From CBDDBH01 sp965225625 (lineage in GTDB: Bacteria; Pseudomonadota; Gammaproteobacteria; JADZEE01), in the NCBI GenBank assembly GCA_965225625.1, contig CBDDBH010000031.1, forward strand, positions 62,001-126,000: a DNA stretch of 64,000 nucleotides, written 5' to 3'. The position numbers and the translations under genes are program-made. The notes below the pieces were generated by a model. That model made no database searches. It saw nothing but the letters and a program-made list of their open reading frames with translations, and had not been told where the DNA came from. Below are positions 61,910-64,000 of the stretch, piece by piece. The stretch's first letter is position 1, and each line of letters begins with the position of its first letter.

Positions 61910-63235
61910 ATGATTAGAAGTACCAACATGCGAGATATCAGCACGCAACAGCGCATACGAACCCTGGCAATCGGCCTTGTCGCCCTAATTGTCTGCGCTA
62001 CGGCGGGCGGCGCTGAAATTCCGATAGACCAAATTGTCGCGATAGTCGACGAAGACGTGGTAATGCTCAGCGAGCTGGAACGTCAACGTGACCGCGTGCT
62101 TAGCCAACTACGCCAACAGGGGACAGAGGTTCCGCCGCCCAGCGTCATTGAAAAGCAGATCCTTGAACGTCTCATATTGCAAAAACTCCAACTCCAGCTT
62201 GCCGACCGTTCGGGTGTCGACGTAGACGAGGAAACTCTATCCAAGACCATTGCTGGGATCGCCGGCGATAATGGGCTTTCGATGGCCGAATTCCGCAAAA
62301 TTCTCGAAGAGGATGGTTTCAGTTTTAGCCATTTCCGCGACGAAATCCGAGAAGAATTGACCATCTCACGCTTGCGCCAGCGAGAGGTCAACAATCGAGT
62401 CCAAGTGTCAGATCGCGAAATAGATAATCAATTGTCGAACATTCATCAAGAAGGCGGCATGGAAAGCGAATACCGCATATTCCATATACTGGTCGCCACC
62501 TCTGAAACTGCTGATCAGGACGAAGTAACCGACCGGCGCGATCGTGCGCGGGAGATACTGCAACGCGTTAATAGCGGAGAAGATTTCCAGGATGTAGCGA
62601 TTTCCGTGTCTGACGGTCAGCAGGCATTGGACGGCGGAGACCTGGGCTGGCGCAAAGCCAGTCAATTGCCGACGCTGTTTATCAGTTTTGCTCTAACCGC
62701 CCGCAAGGGCGACGTCAGCGATCCGATCCGCAGTCCCAGCGGGTTTCACATCATCAAGCTTGACGGAGCCCGTAGTGGCGAACAGGTCGTAGTCAAGCAG
62801 ACTCAGGCGCGGCATATTTTGATCAAACCAAACGAATTGACTTCGACGGAAGACGCAAAGGTACGACTGGAGCAGCTTAAACTTCGTTTGGAAGGCGGCG
62901 AGTCGTTTAGCGATTTGGCCCGCTCTCACTCCGACGACCGCGGGTCGGCGATGGAAGGCGGCGATCTTGGCTGGGTTAGTCCGGGAGATCTCGTTCCTGA
63001 TTTCGAGGAAGTGATGAATGAACTCGCTGTTGACGAGGTTAGTGAGCCATTTGAAACCCCGTTTGGATGGCACGTAGTGCAGGTTCTCGCGCGCCGCGAT
63101 TATGACGGGACCGAGGAAGTCCGGCGCGCCAAAGCGCGGGCCATAATTCGTAAGCGCAAAGGCGAAGAGGAATTACAGGCCTGGTTGAGGCGTTTGCGGG
63201 ACGAAGCTTACGTCGAATACCGGATCCCGCAATGA
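61910..63235 (+). CDS. surA: Periplasmic chaperone/peptidyl-prolyl isomerase SurA
   Basis: SurA escorts outer-membrane proteins, including LptD, through the periplasm. The 441-residue protein (ATG 61910; 61928 is an equally good start) has a signal peptide (LAIGLVALIVCATAGGA). The N-terminal SurA chaperone domain begins with IPIDQIVAIVDEDVVMLSELERQ. Two parvulin domains follow at about 185-285 and 295-395 (SEYRIFHILVATSE and TQARHILIKPNE, each with a GGDLGW motif), then a C-terminal helix. The lptD-surA-pdxA order is conserved in gammaproteobacteria. A stem-loop lies between its stop and pdxA. Confidence 0.96.
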   Translation: MIRSTNMRDISTQQRIRTLAIGLVALIVCATAGGAEIPIDQIVAIVDEDVVMLSELERQRDRVLSQLRQQGTEVPPPSVIEKQILERLILQKLQLQLADRSGVDVDEETLSKTIAGIAGDNGLSMAEFRKILEEDGFSFSHFRDEIREELTISRLRQREVNNRVQVSDREIDNQLSNIHQEGGMESEYRIFHILVATSETADQDEVTDRRDRAREILQRVNSGEDFQDVAISVSDGQQALDGGDLGWRKASQLPTLFISFALTARKGDVSDPIRSPSGFHIIKLDGARSGEQVVVKQTQARHILIKPNELTSTEDAKVRLEQLKLRLEGGESFSDLARSHSDDRGSAMEGGDLGWVSPGDLVPDFEEVMNELAVDEVSEPFETPFGWHVVQVLARRDYDGTEEVRRAKARAIIRKRKGEEELQAWLRRLRDEAYVEYRIPQ

Positions 63236-63254
63236 CGCCTACCGTCGCCCTGGC

Positions 63255-63287
63255 GCAACAAAGATCCATTGGACCTTTGTGTGTTGC
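63255..63287 (+). other. stem-loop between surA and pdxA
   Basis: GCAAC pairs with GTTGC and AAAG with CTTT, continuing through TCC/GGA across a short ATT loop, with one mismatch and a two-base bulge. No T-run follows. It may affect mRNA stability or the level of pdxA translation rather than stop transcription. Confidence 0.4.
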
Positions 63288-63321
63288 CGCTACAACCTTC
63301 ACGCACTATACGGGCTAGCCA

Positions 63322-64000
63322 ATGCATGGAACGCCGCGCATCGTTTTAACGGCTGGCGAACCTGCCGGTATCGGCCCGGATCTTATAGTTTCGCTTGCGC
63401 AGTCCCCGCTTAAGGCTGAATTGCTCACGGTATGCGATCCCCGTTTACTGCAGGAACGTGCGGCTCGTCTTGGACTAAATGTGGAACTGCAGCCATTCGA
63501 ACCAGAACGCAGCGCAAGCGCCAGTCCCGTTGGCGTAATCAAAATTGTTCCCAATCCGCTCGTGGAACAGACGCAATGCGGCACACTCAACAAGCGTAAC
63601 TCAGAGTTTGTGCTCAGTTGCTTACGCGCTGCAACCGGGCTGTGTATGGATGGGGTCGCAAACGGCTTGGTAACGGGCCCGGTTCACAAAGGCATCATTA
63701 ACGAGGCTGGCATTCAATTTACCGGGCATACAGAGCTACTGGCACAGTTAACCAATGTTGAGCAACCCGTAATGTTGCTGGTCGCTAATGATCTGCGCGT
63801 CGCGCTTGCGACCACCCACTTGCCGTTACAGGCAGTCCCAAAAGCGATTACGTCAACGTTATTAGAGCGCGTGATCCGCATACTCAATGACGGTTTGCGC
63901 CGCTGGTACAAGCTTAGCAAGCCGCGCATTCTGATCTGCGGCCTCAACCCGCACGCAGGAGAAGGTGGCTACCTCGGCCGGGAAGAGGTGGACGTCATCG
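63322..64000 (+). CDS. pdxA: 4-hydroxythreonine-4-phosphate dehydrogenase PdxA (3' partial)
   Basis: PdxA oxidises 4-phosphohydroxy-L-threonine in the pyridoxal phosphate pathway. The ATG at 63322 begins MHGTPRIVLTAGEPAGIGPDL, the family N-terminus, and 226 residues are visible before the window ends, out of about 330 expected. Zinc and substrate motifs so far include TGPVHKGIINEAG and FTGHTELLA, with the histidine in GHTE being a metal ligand. NPHAGEGG near the right edge is also conserved. The gene is incomplete only because the window stops. Confidence 0.94.
   Translation, partial: MHGTPRIVLTAGEPAGIGPDLIVSLAQSPLKAELLTVCDPRLLQERAARLGLNVELQPFEPERSASASPVGVIKIVPNPLVEQTQCGTLNKRNSEFVLSCLRAATGLCMDGVANGLVTGPVHKGIINEAGIQFTGHTELLAQLTNVEQPVMLLVANDLRVALATTHLPLQAVPKAITSTLLERVIRILNDGLRRWYKLSKPRILICGLNPHAGEGGYLGREEVDVI

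Noticed and set aside
1..64000. tRNA genes, CRISPR arrays, insertion sequences or prophage
   Set aside because: I looked through the intergenic gaps and found no cloverleaf, spaced direct repeats, transposase or integrase.

Overview
The window reads as chromosomal DNA from a gammaproteobacterium. The case rests on gene content and order: mlaC-mlaA, rnfABCDG and rnfE-nth, mpl, a cysG fusion, lptD-surA-pdxA, a DUF1841 gene and a sodium-type motAB pair. Base composition is moderately GC-rich and even. I see no tRNA, rRNA, CRISPR array, insertion sequence or phage gene. Coding density is high, and only three stretches longer than 300 bases lack a gene. The lineage cannot be named from sequence alone. 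Three genes (mutS, a ROK kinase, a HAD phosphatase) carry small frameshifts, which points either to indel errors in an assembly or to real inactivation.

Layout. 1-1392: end of an Mla phospholipid-transport operon (mlaC, mlaA). 1396-8589, minus strand: glycolate oxidase subunits glcF and glcE behind aroC, a GAF/HD-GYP phosphodiesterase, and htpG. 8738-12591: frameshifted mutS, fdxA, a DUF4124 protein. 12683-24409: a signalling block. A CHASE2 Ser/Thr kinase, PP2C phosphatase and FHA protein run rightward. They converge on a tightly packed leftward operon that encodes a SpoIIE-type phosphatase, an anti-sigma-like ATPase, a STAS protein, a complete second MCE (Mla-like) lipid transporter and a CHASE2 class III nucleotide cyclase. 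24574-31975: DUF1841 gene, nth and the Rnf electron-transport complex, whose operon is interrupted by a reversed rlmI-like gene between rnfG and rnfE. 32160-46622: housekeeping and motility genes (metG, mrp, dcd, pilZ-motB-motA, cysG, msrB, a response regulator, a ROK kinase, ispG, mpl, a LON-domain protein).

46720-55027 is the most unusual region: a complete five-gene set for bacterial ceramide synthesis (bCerS, AasR, CerR, AcpR, Spt). It is flanked by a Tam41-like nucleotidyltransferase homologue, a LicC-like nucleotidyltransferase and a HAD-IB phosphatase that could serve head-group chemistry. 55441-64000: outer-membrane biogenesis genes follow directly (lptF, lptG, a MobA-like nucleotidyltransferase, an LpxO-like hydroxylase, lptD, surA, and a pdxA cut off by the window end).

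Two themes run through the window. One is envelope lipid traffic: two MCE systems, the Lpt machinery and ceramide synthesis. The other is phosphorylation and nucleotide signalling: the kinase/phosphatase/FHA set, the partner-switch genes, the cyclase, HD-GYP and PilZ. They meet in the 16896-24409 operon, where partner-switch genes are physically coupled to a lipid transporter.
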